From: Flavobacterium sp. HJJ | GTDB lineage: Bacteria; Bacteroidota; Bacteroidia; Flavobacteriales; Flavobacteriaceae | DNA length: 64,000 nucleotides | NCBI RefSeq assembly: GCF_015351475.1 | Contig: NZ_JADKPR010000011.1 | Location: 88,497 to 152,496 of the forward strand | Reading direction: 5' to 3' | In this document: positions 9,901 through 18,877 of the stretch, piece after piece | How positions within the stretch are numbered: the first letter of the stretch is position 1 | Layout of the letters: every line of letters begins with the position of its first letter | Translations under genes and position numbers: made by a program | The notes under the pieces: model-generated | The model's input: only the letters and a program-made list of their open reading frames with translations | Databases searched by the model: none | Told to the model about the DNA's origin: nothing

Positions 9901-10371
9901 GACTACTGCATTTTGATTATTACCGACAGTAACACCTCTGGAAAGACTGCCATCTGTAATAAGTCCGTCAAACGGAATGTTTTTTGGAGACGTTGGGTTT
10001 TCGATGCGGTATAAACTTTGATTAGTGGCATTGTTATCGATGATTTTACTGCTGTCGTAAATGGTATATTCCTTGGTTAAGAAATCAGGCAGTTTTAAAT
10101 AGTGAACCGTCAGGGAATCAGTAGGGGGAATGTTTCGGTTTTTGAATAAAATAATGCCCTTTGGGAAGTTGACTTCGTAGGAAGTGCTGTCGACAATCTG
10201 GTTTTTATGATCCAAAATTTTAAAAAAACTAGGATTGATACTCACTTGTTCCAAATGAATGGTATCTGTAGTAAAAGCTATTTTTTTGGTGCTGTACGCC
10301 GAGTCTATTTCCTGAGCCTGAAGTCCAGAAAAATATAAAATGACAATCCAAAATAGTACTTTTTTTAGCAT
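6937..10371 (-). CDS. Large outer-membrane beta-barrel protein, function unknown
   Basis: 1144 residues with a clear signal peptide (about 1-19, ending LQAQ). The N-terminal third has Ig/usher-like strands: LSDKVSIRASIQDTNIP, AGDVFIGNNYTRF and a segment reading RVYVNGILLKRGQENDYIID, recalling SprA- and usher-like surface proteins. From about residue 480 alternating hydrophobic strands continue to a terminal aromatic (RAYF), typical of an outer-membrane barrel. A Ca-binding-like stretch DYNGNGIKDLEEFEIAPFS sits near residue 835. No enzymatic motif and no TonB box were seen. It may be a type IX secretion-related or surface-assembly protein, but I cannot name a family with confidence. Confidence 0.7.
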   Translation of the reverse strand: MLKKVLFWIVILYFSGLQAQEIDSAYSTKKIAFTTDTIHLEQVSINPSFFKILDHKNQIVDSTSYEVNFPKGIILFKNRNIPPTDSLTVHYLKLPDFLTKEYTIYDSSKIIDNNATNQSLYRIENPTSPKNIPFDGLITDGSLSRGVTVGNNQNAVVNSKLDFRITGKLSDKVSIRASIQDTNIPVQEGSYSQRLNQYDNIFMELFTDSWNVRAGDVFIGNNYTRFLTFNKKIQGLLTTVNFGNEDKKTTVFASGGLVTGNYTSSNFKGQEGNQGPYKLVGKNGELYVLVIIGSERVYVNGILLKRGQENDYIIDYNSGEIVFTPQFPITSEMRIVVEYQFSENNYSRFITYDGGTFTDKKWNFGAIVYSESDLKNQPVQQNLSQDQALILKDAGDNTHLMVAPSAIVADYDEKKIQYKKSTQGTATIYAYSTNPNDELYNVTFTLVGQAKGNYILTNPTSVDKIFEYTAPVNGVLQGNYEPVIQLIAPLKSQVATFFGKYNPSEKTAVAFELAVSNNDQNLFSSIDDANNQGISGEIKAKQRLYSKKWNIDAFANFQAVQANFKPVERINSIEFYRDWNVTSSVITGNQSLLGTGFNFSLVPKKDSSTVANITYEFEKLALSNTYSGIKNNLNTNFEFKKWSIKNDGSYLKSDDVENASTFLRNLSQFRYHNKKNWVGGSLHFEDNQEINKAAQKFSLLSQRFSQYGIYAGHGDSTKVYVQLGYARRINDSVQNGLLQRVNTSNSYNFQSKLLKTETRDISIFINYRQLNYTDPALKNTPSLNSRITYNDQFFNKLIQSNTRYETNSGTMPFQDYTYVEVPAGQGKYTWNDYNGNGIKDLEEFEIAPFSDLAKYTRIFLPNQTYIKTNQNRFSQSFIINPIIWQNSTNYKKTLSHFYMQTSFIMDQKVKNDGDHLELNPFESSTDAILGLIKTFTNSLSYNRGKREHSVTYTFTKNETQNLLSIGTLKNENSFHQLEYLHLLKKSWLFDLIGKTIQNQTESLTFAEKNYNIEGHSWFPKISYLFSDKISLDVFYEYLNKENKIGSLDTLEQNRFGTAFSYTGSSKFNINSEISLYKNDFTGNEYSSAGYQMLEGLQKGQNITWRTLFQVNLTKFLDLNLIYQGRKSETSDVIHTGSVELRAYF

Positions 10372-10642
10372 AAATAGTATAACTCCAAAGTGCCAAAATT
10401 AGTGTATATTATTTTATGATATGTTAAATGACATAAACTGGAGAAATGGCACGCGGATGACACGATTTTTTGCTTTTCGATAGAGTTGAGCTAAAGTCGA
10501 GACTTTTTAAAAAGTTATAAGAATTATTGTATATTTGATAAAAGTAGAGTCTGGTTTTTATCAAGGTTATTTACCAAATTTGGAATGATAGGCTTAAATT
10601 TTATTAGACCATAAAAAAGTATACCAATTTATAAAGACAATT

Positions 10643-11968
10643 ATGAACAAGCTATTGATGCCTTTTATTTTCAGTTTATTCTTCTTGAATTTATGTGTAG
10701 GACAAATTCCAAAGGAAGCGTTTACATTATCCAATTCCCTCAGCGGTTTGTGGGACAATGGAGAAACAGAAAAAGCTGTTGAATCTTCTATGGAATTATA
10801 CCGTTTATATCCGCCAATGTTTATTGACAGAATTCATAATACACTTTCCCAACGATTGCAGAACTCTTTATATGCACAAAAATACCTGGAACAACTCTTT
10901 CTTAAAAAAAATGAGAAAATTAACAGTATCATAGCCCCAATTTATTTATGGAGCAAATCAATAAGTGCAAAAAACGAGAATGATTTTAAGAAGATTTTAG
11001 AAGAGCTAAATAGTACTTCAAAAGATAGCGTAAATTATGAATCTAAGGCAGAGAGATATAATCTTTTGATAGTGCAGGAATTAGATAAACAAAAAGCCAT
11101 AGATAATATAAGCAAAGAAAAAATAGTACAGTCAAATATAAAGAAGTTGGAAGCTTATGATTATATCGTTAAAATTAAAGCTGGCAGATTAGAGGGTGAG
11201 AAAAGAGCCTGGTATAGATATATTTTGGCTTATAGTTATTACAGTTTGTATAGTATTAATCCAAATATTGAAGAATTTTTAAAAAAAGCTTCGGATTACA
11301 GTCCCGACTTAAATGACAAGCTATACGATCATGCCTATTTTTATGATGTGGTTCTTTTAACTGGTAATACTAATGAATTTGTATTTCAGGCTAAATATCA
11401 AAAATATTTAGTTGAAAATAATCGAAATTCGGAAGCATTGGTTTTGTTAAGCGATATTGCTTTTGGAACTCCTTCAGATTACAATTTAAAATCATTACAG
11501 GAGTTTTATGGAAAATTAAAAAGTAATATTTCATTTGGAGATTATTGGACTAGTTATATACATAAAAAGGGTAAACCTGTTCCTAAATTAAAGATACAAT
11601 TTGAAAGTGAAGAATTAGATTTAACTGTAAAACCTAACAAATGGATTTATATTGATGTTTGGGGTACTTGGTGCAGTCCATGCGTAAAAGAACTACCGGA
11701 CTTACAATCCTTATTTGTTGAGAATAGTAATAATTCGAAGTTAAAGGTTTATACTTTTTCGTTCGCTTCTCAGAACTTGTCGGATTTTATGACTAAAAAT
11801 AAATATACATTTCCTGTTAGCGAAATTGACAAAAAAACGAATGATTTATTTGAAGTGACTGGTTATCCTACCAAAATACTGATTTCACCTGAGGGTAATT
11901 TCATAAAAATACCTTTTGGAGTAGACTCGAAAACATATATTAAGAACTATACAACGATGGTGAATTAA
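10643..11968 (+). CDS. Secreted TlpA-like thioredoxin-fold protein with long helical N-domain
   Basis: 441 residues with a signal peptide (1-20, ending CVGQ). The N-terminal 300 residues are helical and repeat-like (TPR-like in appearance). The C-terminal 130 residues form a thioredoxin fold with the redox motif WGTWCSPC (C344 and C347), the following KELPDLQSL helix and a cis-proline loop at GYPTKIL. Probable periplasmic thiol-disulfide reductase. The 271 bp upstream hold only a half-copy of the CACGGAT repeat. Partner proteins unknown. Confidence 0.8.
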   Translation: MNKLLMPFIFSLFFLNLCVGQIPKEAFTLSNSLSGLWDNGETEKAVESSMELYRLYPPMFIDRIHNTLSQRLQNSLYAQKYLEQLFLKKNEKINSIIAPIYLWSKSISAKNENDFKKILEELNSTSKDSVNYESKAERYNLLIVQELDKQKAIDNISKEKIVQSNIKKLEAYDYIVKIKAGRLEGEKRAWYRYILAYSYYSLYSINPNIEEFLKKASDYSPDLNDKLYDHAYFYDVVLLTGNTNEFVFQAKYQKYLVENNRNSEALVLLSDIAFGTPSDYNLKSLQEFYGKLKSNISFGDYWTSYIHKKGKPVPKLKIQFESEELDLTVKPNKWIYIDVWGTWCSPCVKELPDLQSLFVENSNNSKLKVYTFSFASQNLSDFMTKNKYTFPVSEIDKKTNDLFEVTGYPTKILISPEGNFIKIPFGVDSKTYIKNYTTMVN

Positions 11969-12176
11969 TTAGATGTTATTGCTTGCCGTTAAAAAGAGTT
12001 TTTTTGTGAAATAAGGAATATTACAGATTTTAAAAGCCTTATTCGAACTTCTATTAGTTTTTGTTTACAATGAGGCAAAGCAATTAATCAATTTTAGATA
12101 GGATTCAGATTAGTTCTAATTTCAGGTTTAAAAAAAATTCAGCGTAAATCCGTTCAATATATCATCCGTCTGCCAT

Positions 12177-12214
12177 AAAAAAATGGAAGCCAATTTCTCA
12201 GCTTCCATTTTTTT
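12177..12214. terminator. Strong bidirectional terminator
   Basis: AAAAAAATGGAAGC at 12177-12190 pairs perfectly with GCTTCCATTTTTTT at 12201-12214, loop 10 nt. It can end the TlpA-like gene and the minus-strand aspartate kinase transcript. The rest of 11969-12263 holds no gene. Confidence 0.85.
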
Positions 12215-12263
12215 ATTGTAATTTTTTAGTCTGCCATCTGCAGACTAAAATCTGCTATCTGAC

Positions 12264-13520
12264 CTAATTCTCTTTAGTCACAATTTGCATTGTTTCTCTG
12301 CTTACCTGCTTTAACAATACAGTTTTGTTTTCTTCTACCGTTTGAGCAGCGTTTTCATTAAAATGTCTGATAGTGTACAGCGTAACATTTTCGGTAAAAT
12401 CCACTTTGAATTTTTTCGAAAGGATTGCGTTACAGTCATTGAAGTTTCCAAATTTATCTTCAACACAAACAGAGAAACTGATTGCCGAATTCTGAATAAG
12501 GTTTACTTTTAACTTGAATTGGTGGAATAAGCCAAAGATTTCACTGATGTTTTCTTCCATGATGAAAGAAAAATCTATTGATGAAAGAGAAATCAATAAT
12601 TGGTTTCTTTTTACAATGAAACAAGGTAAATACGGTTCTAAATCCTCTCCTTTAGAAACAGATGTTCCTTTTAGCGTTGGATTGATAAACGATTTAACGT
12701 ATAACGGAATTTCTTTTTTCTGTAACGGCTGTAATGTTTTTGGGTGAATTACCGATGCTCCGTAAAAAGCCAACTCGATGGCTTCACGATACGAAATTTG
12801 GTTCAGCAGACTTGCATTTTCAAAATATCTTGGGTCAGCATTCATTACTCCGGGTACGTCTTTCCAGATGGTTACGCTCTCGGCATTTAGACAGTATGCA
12901 AAAATCGCAGCGCTGTAATCAGATCCTTCACGGCCTAATGTGGTTGTGAAATTATTCTCGTCAGAACCTAAGAATCCTTGAGTAATATTTAAGATTTTGC
13001 GTTTAACGTTATTCGCAATATTTTTCTGTGTCAATTCCCAGTCTACTTCTGCATCACGGTAAGTAGAATCTGTTTTTACAAAATTTCTAACATCCAGCCA
13101 TTGTGTCTGAATTCCTTTGAAAGACATAAAATGACTCAGAATTGTTGTCGATATTAGTTCCCCGAAGCTTACGATCTGATCGTAAACAAAGTTATAATTT
13201 GGTGATTTATTATGAGCTAAGAAATATTCTAAGTCTGCAAATTGAGTATTTACAGCTGTAAAAACTTCATTTTTTTCATCTTCAAATAAATCCAAAAGGA
13301 TTTGATTGTGATACTTTTTAACTTCCTGCACCGATGAATTTAATTCTGGTGATTTGTCAAAATAATTTTTGATAACATCTTCGAGTGCATTAGTCGTTTT
13401 CCCCATTGCCGAAACAATTACCAATACATCTTCATAACCTGCTTGCTGTAAAACGTCATAAACGTTTTTAATACCGGCTGCATCTTTTACTGATGCACCG
13501 CCAAATTTGAATACCCTCAT
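12264..13520 (-). CDS. Aspartate kinase (monofunctional)
   Basis: First step of the aspartate family pathway (Lys, Thr, Met), phosphorylating aspartate. The N-terminal KFGGASVKDA is the kinase motif (usually KFGGTSV); TTLGREGSDYSAA and EAIELAFYGASVIHPKT are conserved substrate/ATP elements. The C-terminal about 130 residues carry weak ACT-type regulatory folds (LISLSSIDFSFIMEENISEIF). 418 residues with no fused homoserine dehydrogenase, so a LysC/Ask-type enzyme. Likely co-transcribed behind the acetyltransferase gene, 56 bp upstream. Confidence 0.92.
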   Translation of the reverse strand: MRVFKFGGASVKDAAGIKNVYDVLQQAGYEDVLVIVSAMGKTTNALEDVIKNYFDKSPELNSSVQEVKKYHNQILLDLFEDEKNEVFTAVNTQFADLEYFLAHNKSPNYNFVYDQIVSFGELISTTILSHFMSFKGIQTQWLDVRNFVKTDSTYRDAEVDWELTQKNIANNVKRKILNITQGFLGSDENNFTTTLGREGSDYSAAIFAYCLNAESVTIWKDVPGVMNADPRYFENASLLNQISYREAIELAFYGASVIHPKTLQPLQKKEIPLYVKSFINPTLKGTSVSKGEDLEPYLPCFIVKRNQLLISLSSIDFSFIMEENISEIFGLFHQFKLKVNLIQNSAISFSVCVEDKFGNFNDCNAILSKKFKVDFTENVTLYTIRHFNENAAQTVEENKTVLLKQVSRETMQIVTKEN

Positions 13521-13576
13521 TTTTATTCAGATTTAAATTTCATATTTCAGATTTTCAGTCTGAAATTATTCACTTT

Positions 13577-14056
13577 TTATTTTAATTTGTTTTCTACAAA
13601 ATAATTAATAGCTGTTTCGTCCATTTGAGCTACGCGCCATTCGTCTAATATTTTTGCTCCCGATTTTTTATAAAAATCAATTGCAGGAGTATTCCAGTCC
13701 AGTACGTTCCATTCAATTCTTCGGACTTTGTCTTTCTGCCCCTGTTTGATAACTTCAGAATATAAAGCATAGCCAAGTCCTGTTCCGCGCATACTTTCCT
13801 TTACAACTAAATCTTCCAGATGGATTGTCCTTCCTTTCCAAGTAGAGTAACGGTAATAATACAATGCAATCCCTACAATCTGCTCCTCAGCTTCGGCAAC
13901 AAAAACTTCAAACAAAGGTCTGTCTCCAAAACCATCTCGAATAAGATCATCTGCAGTAATTAAAACAGCATCTGGCTCTTTTTCGAATACCGCCAATTCC
14001 TGAATCAATGCCAGAACACCATTCATGTCTTCTTTTTGTCCTTTGCGTATTTTCAT
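13577..14056 (-). CDS. GNAT-family N-acetyltransferase, diamine acetyltransferase-like
   Basis: 159 residues with the GNAT core. Motif A, VKESMRGTGLGYALYSEVIK (residues about 88-107), is the acetyl-CoA pyrophosphate loop R-G-x-G-x-G/A. The C-terminal WNVLDWNTPAIDFYKKSGA is motif B and resembles spermidine/thialysine acetyltransferases. Substrate not determinable. Upstream of and in the same orientation as aspartate kinase. Confidence 0.85.
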   Translation of the reverse strand: MKIRKGQKEDMNGVLALIQELAVFEKEPDAVLITADDLIRDGFGDRPLFEVFVAEAEEQIVGIALYYYRYSTWKGRTIHLEDLVVKESMRGTGLGYALYSEVIKQGQKDKVRRIEWNVLDWNTPAIDFYKKSGAKILDEWRVAQMDETAINYFVENKLK

Positions 14057-14227
14057 AGATTTGTATTATTATTCTATAATTCTATTAAAAAACAGACGAT
14101 TACACAGTTGTTTTTTATGGAAAATGTAGCAAATATACAATACTGAGAAACTAAGTAAGCATTATTTTTTTCATTATAACAAAAAAAACGATATTTGTGA
14201 CTTCAAAATAACTACATCGATTTCGTA

Positions 14228-15247
14228 ATGGAAGAAAGAAACAAAACATTAGGCGAATTTATCATTGAAAATCAAAAGGCTTTTCAATATTCTTCGGGTG
14301 AATTATCGAGAATCATTAATTCAATCCGGCTGGCGGCCAAAGTTGTTAATTATAAAGTAAACAAGGCTGGATTAGTTGATATTGTCGGAGCAGCTGGTGA
14401 ACAGAATATTCAAGGGGAAGATCAGCAGAAACTGGATGTTTATGCCAATGAAATTTTCATACAGACCTTGATTAACCGCGAAATTGTCTGTGGCATTGCA
14501 TCCGAAGAGAACGATGATTTTATAACTGTGCAGGGAAGTGATAATAGCCATAACAATAAATATGTGCTTTTGATGGATCCATTGGACGGCTCGTCCAATA
14601 TTGATGTAAACGTTTCTGTTGGGACTATTTTTTCAGTATACAGAAGAATCACGCCAATAGGAACTCCAGTAACATTAGAGGATTTTCTGCAGCCGGGTGT
14701 AAATCAGGTAGCAGCGGGTTATGTAATTTATGGAACATCGACGATGCTGGTTTATACTACAGGACACGGTGTAAACGGTTTTACGCTTAACCCGGCGATT
14801 GGGACTTTTTATCTTTCGCATCCTAATATGAGATTTTCTAAAGATGGAAATATATATTCGATTAACGAGGGAAATTATGTTCATTTTCCGCAAGGTGTAA
14901 AAGATTATATCAAATATTGTCAGCTCGAAGAAGAAGACCGTCCGTACACTTCTCGTTATATAGGAAGTCTTGTTGCTGATATTCACAGAAATATGATAAA
15001 AGGAGGTATTTATATATATCCGACAAGCACTAAATCGCCAAAAGGTAAACTGCGTCTGCTGTACGAATGTAATCCTATGGCTTTTATTGTAGAACAGGCC
15101 GGCGGAAAAGCTTCGGATGGTTTTGACCGCATTATGGAAATTCAGCCTGCAGAACTGCATCAGCGTGTTCCTTTCTTTTGCGGAAGCTTAAATATGGTTG
15201 AAAAAGCCGAAGAGTTTATGCATAAAGCAAAATTGAGTAAATATTAA
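14228..15247 (+). CDS. fbp: Fructose-1,6-bisphosphatase class I
   Basis: Hydrolyses fructose 1,6-bisphosphate to fructose 6-phosphate in gluconeogenesis. The metal-binding signature [21 protein letters not shown] (near residues 117-137) and the upstream SEEND glutamates are intact. The C-terminal substrate site [17 protein letters not shown] and EQAGGKAS are present. 339 residues is the normal length. Divergent from the acetyltransferase/kinase pair; GATATTTG about 32 nt upstream may be part of a promoter. Confidence 0.95.
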   Translation: MEERNKTLGEFIIENQKAFQYSSGELSRIINSIRLAAKVVNYKVNKAGLVDIVGAAGEQNIQGEDQQKLDVYANEIFIQTLINREIVCGIASEENDDFITVQGSDNSHNNKYVLLMDPLDGSSNIDVNVSVGTIFSVYRRITPIGTPVTLEDFLQPGVNQVAAGYVIYGTSTMLVYTTGHGVNGFTLNPAIGTFYLSHPNMRFSKDGNIYSINEGNYVHFPQGVKDYIKYCQLEEEDRPYTSRYIGSLVADIHRNMIKGGIYIYPTSTKSPKGKLRLLYECNPMAFIVEQAGGKASDGFDRIMEIQPAELHQRVPFFCGSLNMVEKAEEFMHKAKLSKY

Positions 15248-15258
15248 AGTGCAATTGC

Positions 15259-15341
15259 GAATTGAAAATTACGAGTACACTATGCAGTAATAAGTATAAA
15301 ATCTTACCGAACAGCATTCCGTAATTTGTAATTTTCAATTC
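15259..15341. terminator. Bidirectional inverted repeat between fbp and the TerB-like gene
   Basis: GAATTGAAAATTAC at 15259-15272 is the exact reverse complement of GTAATTTTCAATTC at 15328-15341. AT-rich, long loop, in a convergent intergenic region, so probably a shared 3' structure. Confidence 0.55.
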
Positions 15342-15348
15342 ATAATTA

Positions 15349-15780
15349 TTATTTATACATGTTTTTCATTTCATACAAAAAAGTTTCTTCATCTACCGCC
15401 ATGTCTACTAATTTGAGTGCTTTATTTACAATATAATTTACATTGCCAGGAGTAAAACCTAAGGCTAATGCAAATTTAATCAATAAATGTTCCTGCAAAT
15501 CGCCCAATTGGTGGTCGCGGTGTACAATTCTTGCCAGCTTATAAAGAGCTTCCAGTCTTTCTATATATAAGTAGGGAGCGTTGATTGGGTATTTTGATGG
15601 ATCTTCTAAAATTTCGTCGTACTCTTCTTTAGAAATCTGAAGTGCCAAAGCTAATTTATCCAAAAAATTCTGCTCTTGTTCAGTGATATTGCCATCAGCG
15701 TGGGCAACACGCACAATGGCTGAAAAATGACCTCTGTTTTTTTGAATGTTTTCGCTGTTGAATAAATCTGAAAAAGGCAT
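15349..15780 (-). CDS. TerB-like (tellurite-resistance fold) protein
   Basis: 143 residues, all helical. The signature AIVRVAHADGNITEQEQNFLDKL (residues about 20-42) matches the metal-binding TerB/DjlA-type helical domain, and a second half repeats the pattern (ARIVHRDHQLGDLQEHLLIKF). No other tellurite genes are nearby, so a link to tellurite is unsupported; such single-domain proteins are common in Flavobacteriia with unknown role. Confidence 0.75.
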   Translation of the reverse strand: MPFSDLFNSENIQKNRGHFSAIVRVAHADGNITEQEQNFLDKLALALQISKEEYDEILEDPSKYPINAPYLYIERLEALYKLARIVHRDHQLGDLQEHLLIKFALALGFTPGNVNYIVNKALKLVDMAVDEETFLYEMKNMYK

Positions 15781-15932
15781 AATGTTAATGTTTAAGGTTT
15801 GATATAAAGTTAGTTAATTTTTTAGTACTAATTTTACTTTTTGTCCGTTTTTAATATCATTGATTTCTAATATTTCATTTTCAAAATTAATCGTAAGTTT
15901 ACGTCCCCATATCAATTTAATTCACTTTAGCA

Positions 15933-16523
15933 ATGTCAGAATTTTTAATATACTTTCAGATAGGTTTAAAGCATGTATTGGATGTACATGCTTATGATCA
16001 TGTTTTGTTTTTGATTGCATTATCGGTACCATTTTCTTTTAATGACTGGAAAAGAATACTGCTTTTAGTGACTATATTTACATTGGGACATACTGCAGCA
16101 CTTTTTCTTTCGGTTTTTGAAATTATTACTGTCAAAGTAAATGTTGTTGAATTACTGATTCCCATTACGATTTTGATAACCGCTTTCTATAATTTATTTA
16201 CCGCAGGGAAAACCAGTAAAAACGGCAGTGTTAATCTGGTTTTTATAATAACGTTATTTTTTGGAATTATCCATGGATTGGGTTTTTCAAATTATTTTAA
16301 AACATTATTGGGAGGCAGTGCTGCCTCAAAATTACTGCCAATGTGCGAATTTGCATTAGGAATAGAAGCGGCTCAGATTACGGTTGTTATTGTAGTCTTG
16401 ATTTTGTCATATATAGTGCAGACCGTTTTTCGATTTTCAAAAAGAGATTGGGCTTTAGTAATGTCGGCATTTATAATTGGCGTAGTTTTACCAATGATTG
16501 TAGAAAGCGAAATCTGGAAATGA
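15933..16523 (+). CDS. HupE/UreJ-like membrane protein
   Basis: 196 residues, about six membrane helices. LKHVLDVHAYDHVLFLIAL near the N-terminus and FFGIIHGLGFSNYF in the middle hold the conserved His/Asp residues of the HupE/UreJ family (Ni/Co or metal-linked permease-like proteins). No hydrogenase or urease genes are in the window. First gene of a tight run: the next gene starts 10 nt after its stop. Confidence 0.8.
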   Translation: MSEFLIYFQIGLKHVLDVHAYDHVLFLIALSVPFSFNDWKRILLLVTIFTLGHTAALFLSVFEIITVKVNVVELLIPITILITAFYNLFTAGKTSKNGSVNLVFIITLFFGIIHGLGFSNYFKTLLGGSAASKLLPMCEFALGIEAAQITVVIVVLILSYIVQTVFRFSKRDWALVMSAFIIGVVLPMIVESEIWK

Positions 16524-16533
16524 TAAAGATTTT

Positions 16534-16965
16534 ATGGAGAAAGTTAAATTGAATAAATACGATAAAGCGTATCTTAGAATTGCAACAGAATGGGGTTTAT
16601 TGTCTTACTGCAAAAGAAAGCAGGTTGGAGCGATTATAGTAAAAGACCGAATGATTATATCGGACGGGTACAATGGAACCCCGTCAGGATTTGAAAACTG
16701 CTGTGAGGATGAAGACGGATTAACCCGCTGGGATGTGCTGCATGCCGAAGCCAATGCAATCTTGAAAGTTGCAAGATCCACACAATCCTGCGAAGGAGCC
16801 ACTTTATACATTACGCTTTCGCCATGTAAGGAATGCAGTAAGCTGATTCATCAGTCCGGAATAAAAAGAGTGGTGTATCATAACGGTTACCGAGACGATT
16901 CCGGAATACAATTTTTGATAAAAGCAGGTATAGAAGTAGAGCATATTCCCGTTTTAGAAGATTAA
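16534..16965 (+). CDS. Deoxycytidylate (dCMP) deaminase, ComEB-like
   Basis: 143 residues. Zinc-dependent deaminase with the catalytic HAEANAI (His and Glu) and PCKECSK (two Cys) motifs. The SYCKRKQVGAIIVKD start and WDVLHAEANAI context fit dCMP deaminases, which feed dUMP for thymidylate synthesis. The gap to the following protease gene is only 4 nt, so they share a transcript. Confidence 0.87.
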   Translation: MEKVKLNKYDKAYLRIATEWGLLSYCKRKQVGAIIVKDRMIISDGYNGTPSGFENCCEDEDGLTRWDVLHAEANAILKVARSTQSCEGATLYITLSPCKECSKLIHQSGIKRVVYHNGYRDDSGIQFLIKAGIEVEHIPVLED

Positions 16966-16969
16966 TAAA

Positions 16970-18547
16970 ATGAAATTCGACAATAAATATTTACCCATAC
17001 TTATTGGGAGCATTTTCGCTCTCGGAATTTTTATAGGCAGTCTGTCGGGTTCGCCGTCATCCAAATCTTTTACCTCTAAAAAAAATACCAAAGAAAAACT
17101 TAATAAACTGATTGATTTCATCGATAATGAATATGTAGATGATGTGAATACGGATTCGATTGTGAGTCTTACTGTCGATAATATTCTGGCAAAGCTGGAT
17201 CCGCATTCTGTTTATATTCCGCCGCAGCAGCAAGCCGAAATTGCCGAAACCATGAAAGGCGATTTTGTGGGTATTGGAATTAATTTTTATATGTTTAAAG
17301 ATTCAGTTGCTGTTATTGCGCCAGTAAAAAATGGTCCTTCGGCCAAAGCAGGAATTTTAGCAGGAGACCGCATTCTTTTTGCAGATAAAACCAAATTATT
17401 TGGGAGAAAACTGCCTAATGACAGTTTATTTTCTTCGCTGAAAGGAGAAGTAGGTTCTCAGATAGAACTGACCGTTTACCGAAAATCGGAGCATAAAAAA
17501 ATGAAAATCAAAATCAAACGCGACGTGATTCCGCTGAAAAGCGTTGATGCAGCTTTGCGTTTAAATGCCACTACAGGTTATATCAAAATCAATCGTTTTG
17601 CCGAAACTACTTATGCTGAATTTATAAAAGCCCTCGTCAGTTTAAAAAAGCAGGGTGTAAAATCCCTTGTGATTGATGTCCGCGATAATGGCGGAGGATA
17701 TATGGAAGAAGCTATCGCCATTGCTGATGAATTTTTGAAAGATAAAGAATTGATTGTTTTTACCAAAAGCGCTAAGGAAGCAACCGAAAAAATGTACGCC
17801 ACCGAAAAAGGAAGTTTTGAATCAGGTAAGGTCTTTGTCTTGATTAATGAAAACAGTGCTTCGGCGAGTGAGATTTTAGCGGGAGCAATACAGGATAATG
17901 ACCGCGGAACTATTGTAGGACGGCGTTCTTTCGGAAAAGGACTGGTACAGCGGGAAATGGATTTTAATGATGGTTCGGCAGTTCGGCTTACAATTGCAAG
18001 ATATTATACACCAACCGGAAGATCGATTCAAAAACCGTATTCCAAAGGAAATGAAGAGTATTTTAAAGAATCGGATTCGCGTTTTTTACACGGAGAACTG
18101 TATAAAAAAGACAGTATAAAAGTGGTGGATTCCTTGAAATTTAAAACTAAAAAAGGAAAAATTGTTTATGGCGGCGGCGGTATTGTACCGGATGTTTTTG
18201 TGCCATTGGAAGCAGAACACGGAACAGAAAATGTTTCTTATTTACTGCAGTCCGGAATTGTCGGCCATTTTGTTTTTGAGCAATTAGACAAAAACAGAAA
18301 TGCTTTTGCAAAACTGCCTTTTGATGAATTTCAGACAAAAATCAATTCAACCGATTTATATTTCAATACTTTCCAGAAATATCTTGCCCAAAACGGCTTG
18401 GAGGTTGATTTGCGTAAATACAAATCCTTAGTAAAAAGATACGTAAATGCCGAATTTGCCAGACAATTGTATGGAGACATCTATTATTATAAAATGGTTC
18501 TGAAAGAAGATGCCATGATAAAGGCTGTGCTGAATTCGAAACAATAA
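16970..18547 (+). CDS. S41-family C-terminal processing protease (CtpA-like)
   Basis: 525 residues. An N-terminal membrane anchor (YLPILIGSIFALGIFIGSL), a PDZ domain at about 90-175, then the S41 core with VIDVRDNGGGY, the serine nucleophile region ENSASASEILAGA and the catalytic lysine region GRRSFGKGLVQ. It cleaves C-terminal tails of periplasmic proteins; the target here is unknown. Part of the HupE-dCMP deaminase-Ctp-lipoprotein run. Confidence 0.92.
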   Translation: MKFDNKYLPILIGSIFALGIFIGSLSGSPSSKSFTSKKNTKEKLNKLIDFIDNEYVDDVNTDSIVSLTVDNILAKLDPHSVYIPPQQQAEIAETMKGDFVGIGINFYMFKDSVAVIAPVKNGPSAKAGILAGDRILFADKTKLFGRKLPNDSLFSSLKGEVGSQIELTVYRKSEHKKMKIKIKRDVIPLKSVDAALRLNATTGYIKINRFAETTYAEFIKALVSLKKQGVKSLVIDVRDNGGGYMEEAIAIADEFLKDKELIVFTKSAKEATEKMYATEKGSFESGKVFVLINENSASASEILAGAIQDNDRGTIVGRRSFGKGLVQREMDFNDGSAVRLTIARYYTPTGRSIQKPYSKGNEEYFKESDSRFLHGELYKKDSIKVVDSLKFKTKKGKIVYGGGGIVPDVFVPLEAEHGTENVSYLLQSGIVGHFVFEQLDKNRNAFAKLPFDEFQTKINSTDLYFNTFQKYLAQNGLEVDLRKYKSLVKRYVNAEFARQLYGDIYYYKMVLKEDAMIKAVLNSKQ

Positions 18548-18555
18548 AAAAGAGT

Positions 18556-18867
18556 ATGAAAAAAATAGTTAGATTTTCAGCAGTTTTAATGATGTTGTTT
18601 TTTGCAATTTCTTGTGCCTGTATGAAAGATAAAAATACAATTTCGGGAAAAGTAATATCTGTCGAGTTTGGAAAAGACGGTTATACAGCCAAAATTAATA
18701 CAGATAAAAACGAAGTTTATTTTGCTTTAATCAGCATTGTAAATGTTGGCGGACCTCAAAATTACAAACAGCTTAAAGAAGGGGAACAAGTTTCGTTAAA
18801 AGGAGAAATCTGGAAAACTGAAACTGAAAACCACATCAAAGTGAAAGAGATTGTTTCGGTTAAATAA
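18556..18867 (+). CDS. Small lipoprotein with OB-like fold, unknown function
   Basis: 103 residues. A signal with lipobox FAISC (Cys near residue 20) makes it a lipoprotein. The rest is strand-rich (ISGKVISVEFGKDGYTAKI, GEQVSLKGEIWKTE), looking like a small OB-type barrel. It starts 8 nt after the protease stop, so it belongs to that operon. No family recognised. Confidence 0.7.
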   Translation: MKKIVRFSAVLMMLFFAISCACMKDKNTISGKVISVEFGKDGYTAKINTDKNEVYFALISIVNVGGPQNYKQLKEGEQVSLKGEIWKTETENHIKVKEIVSVK

Positions 18868-18877
18868 AAAATAGTCT

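Noticed and set aside
15349..15780. Tellurite-resistance operon
   Set aside because: Only a single TerB-like domain is present, with no TerC, TerD or TerZ neighbours.
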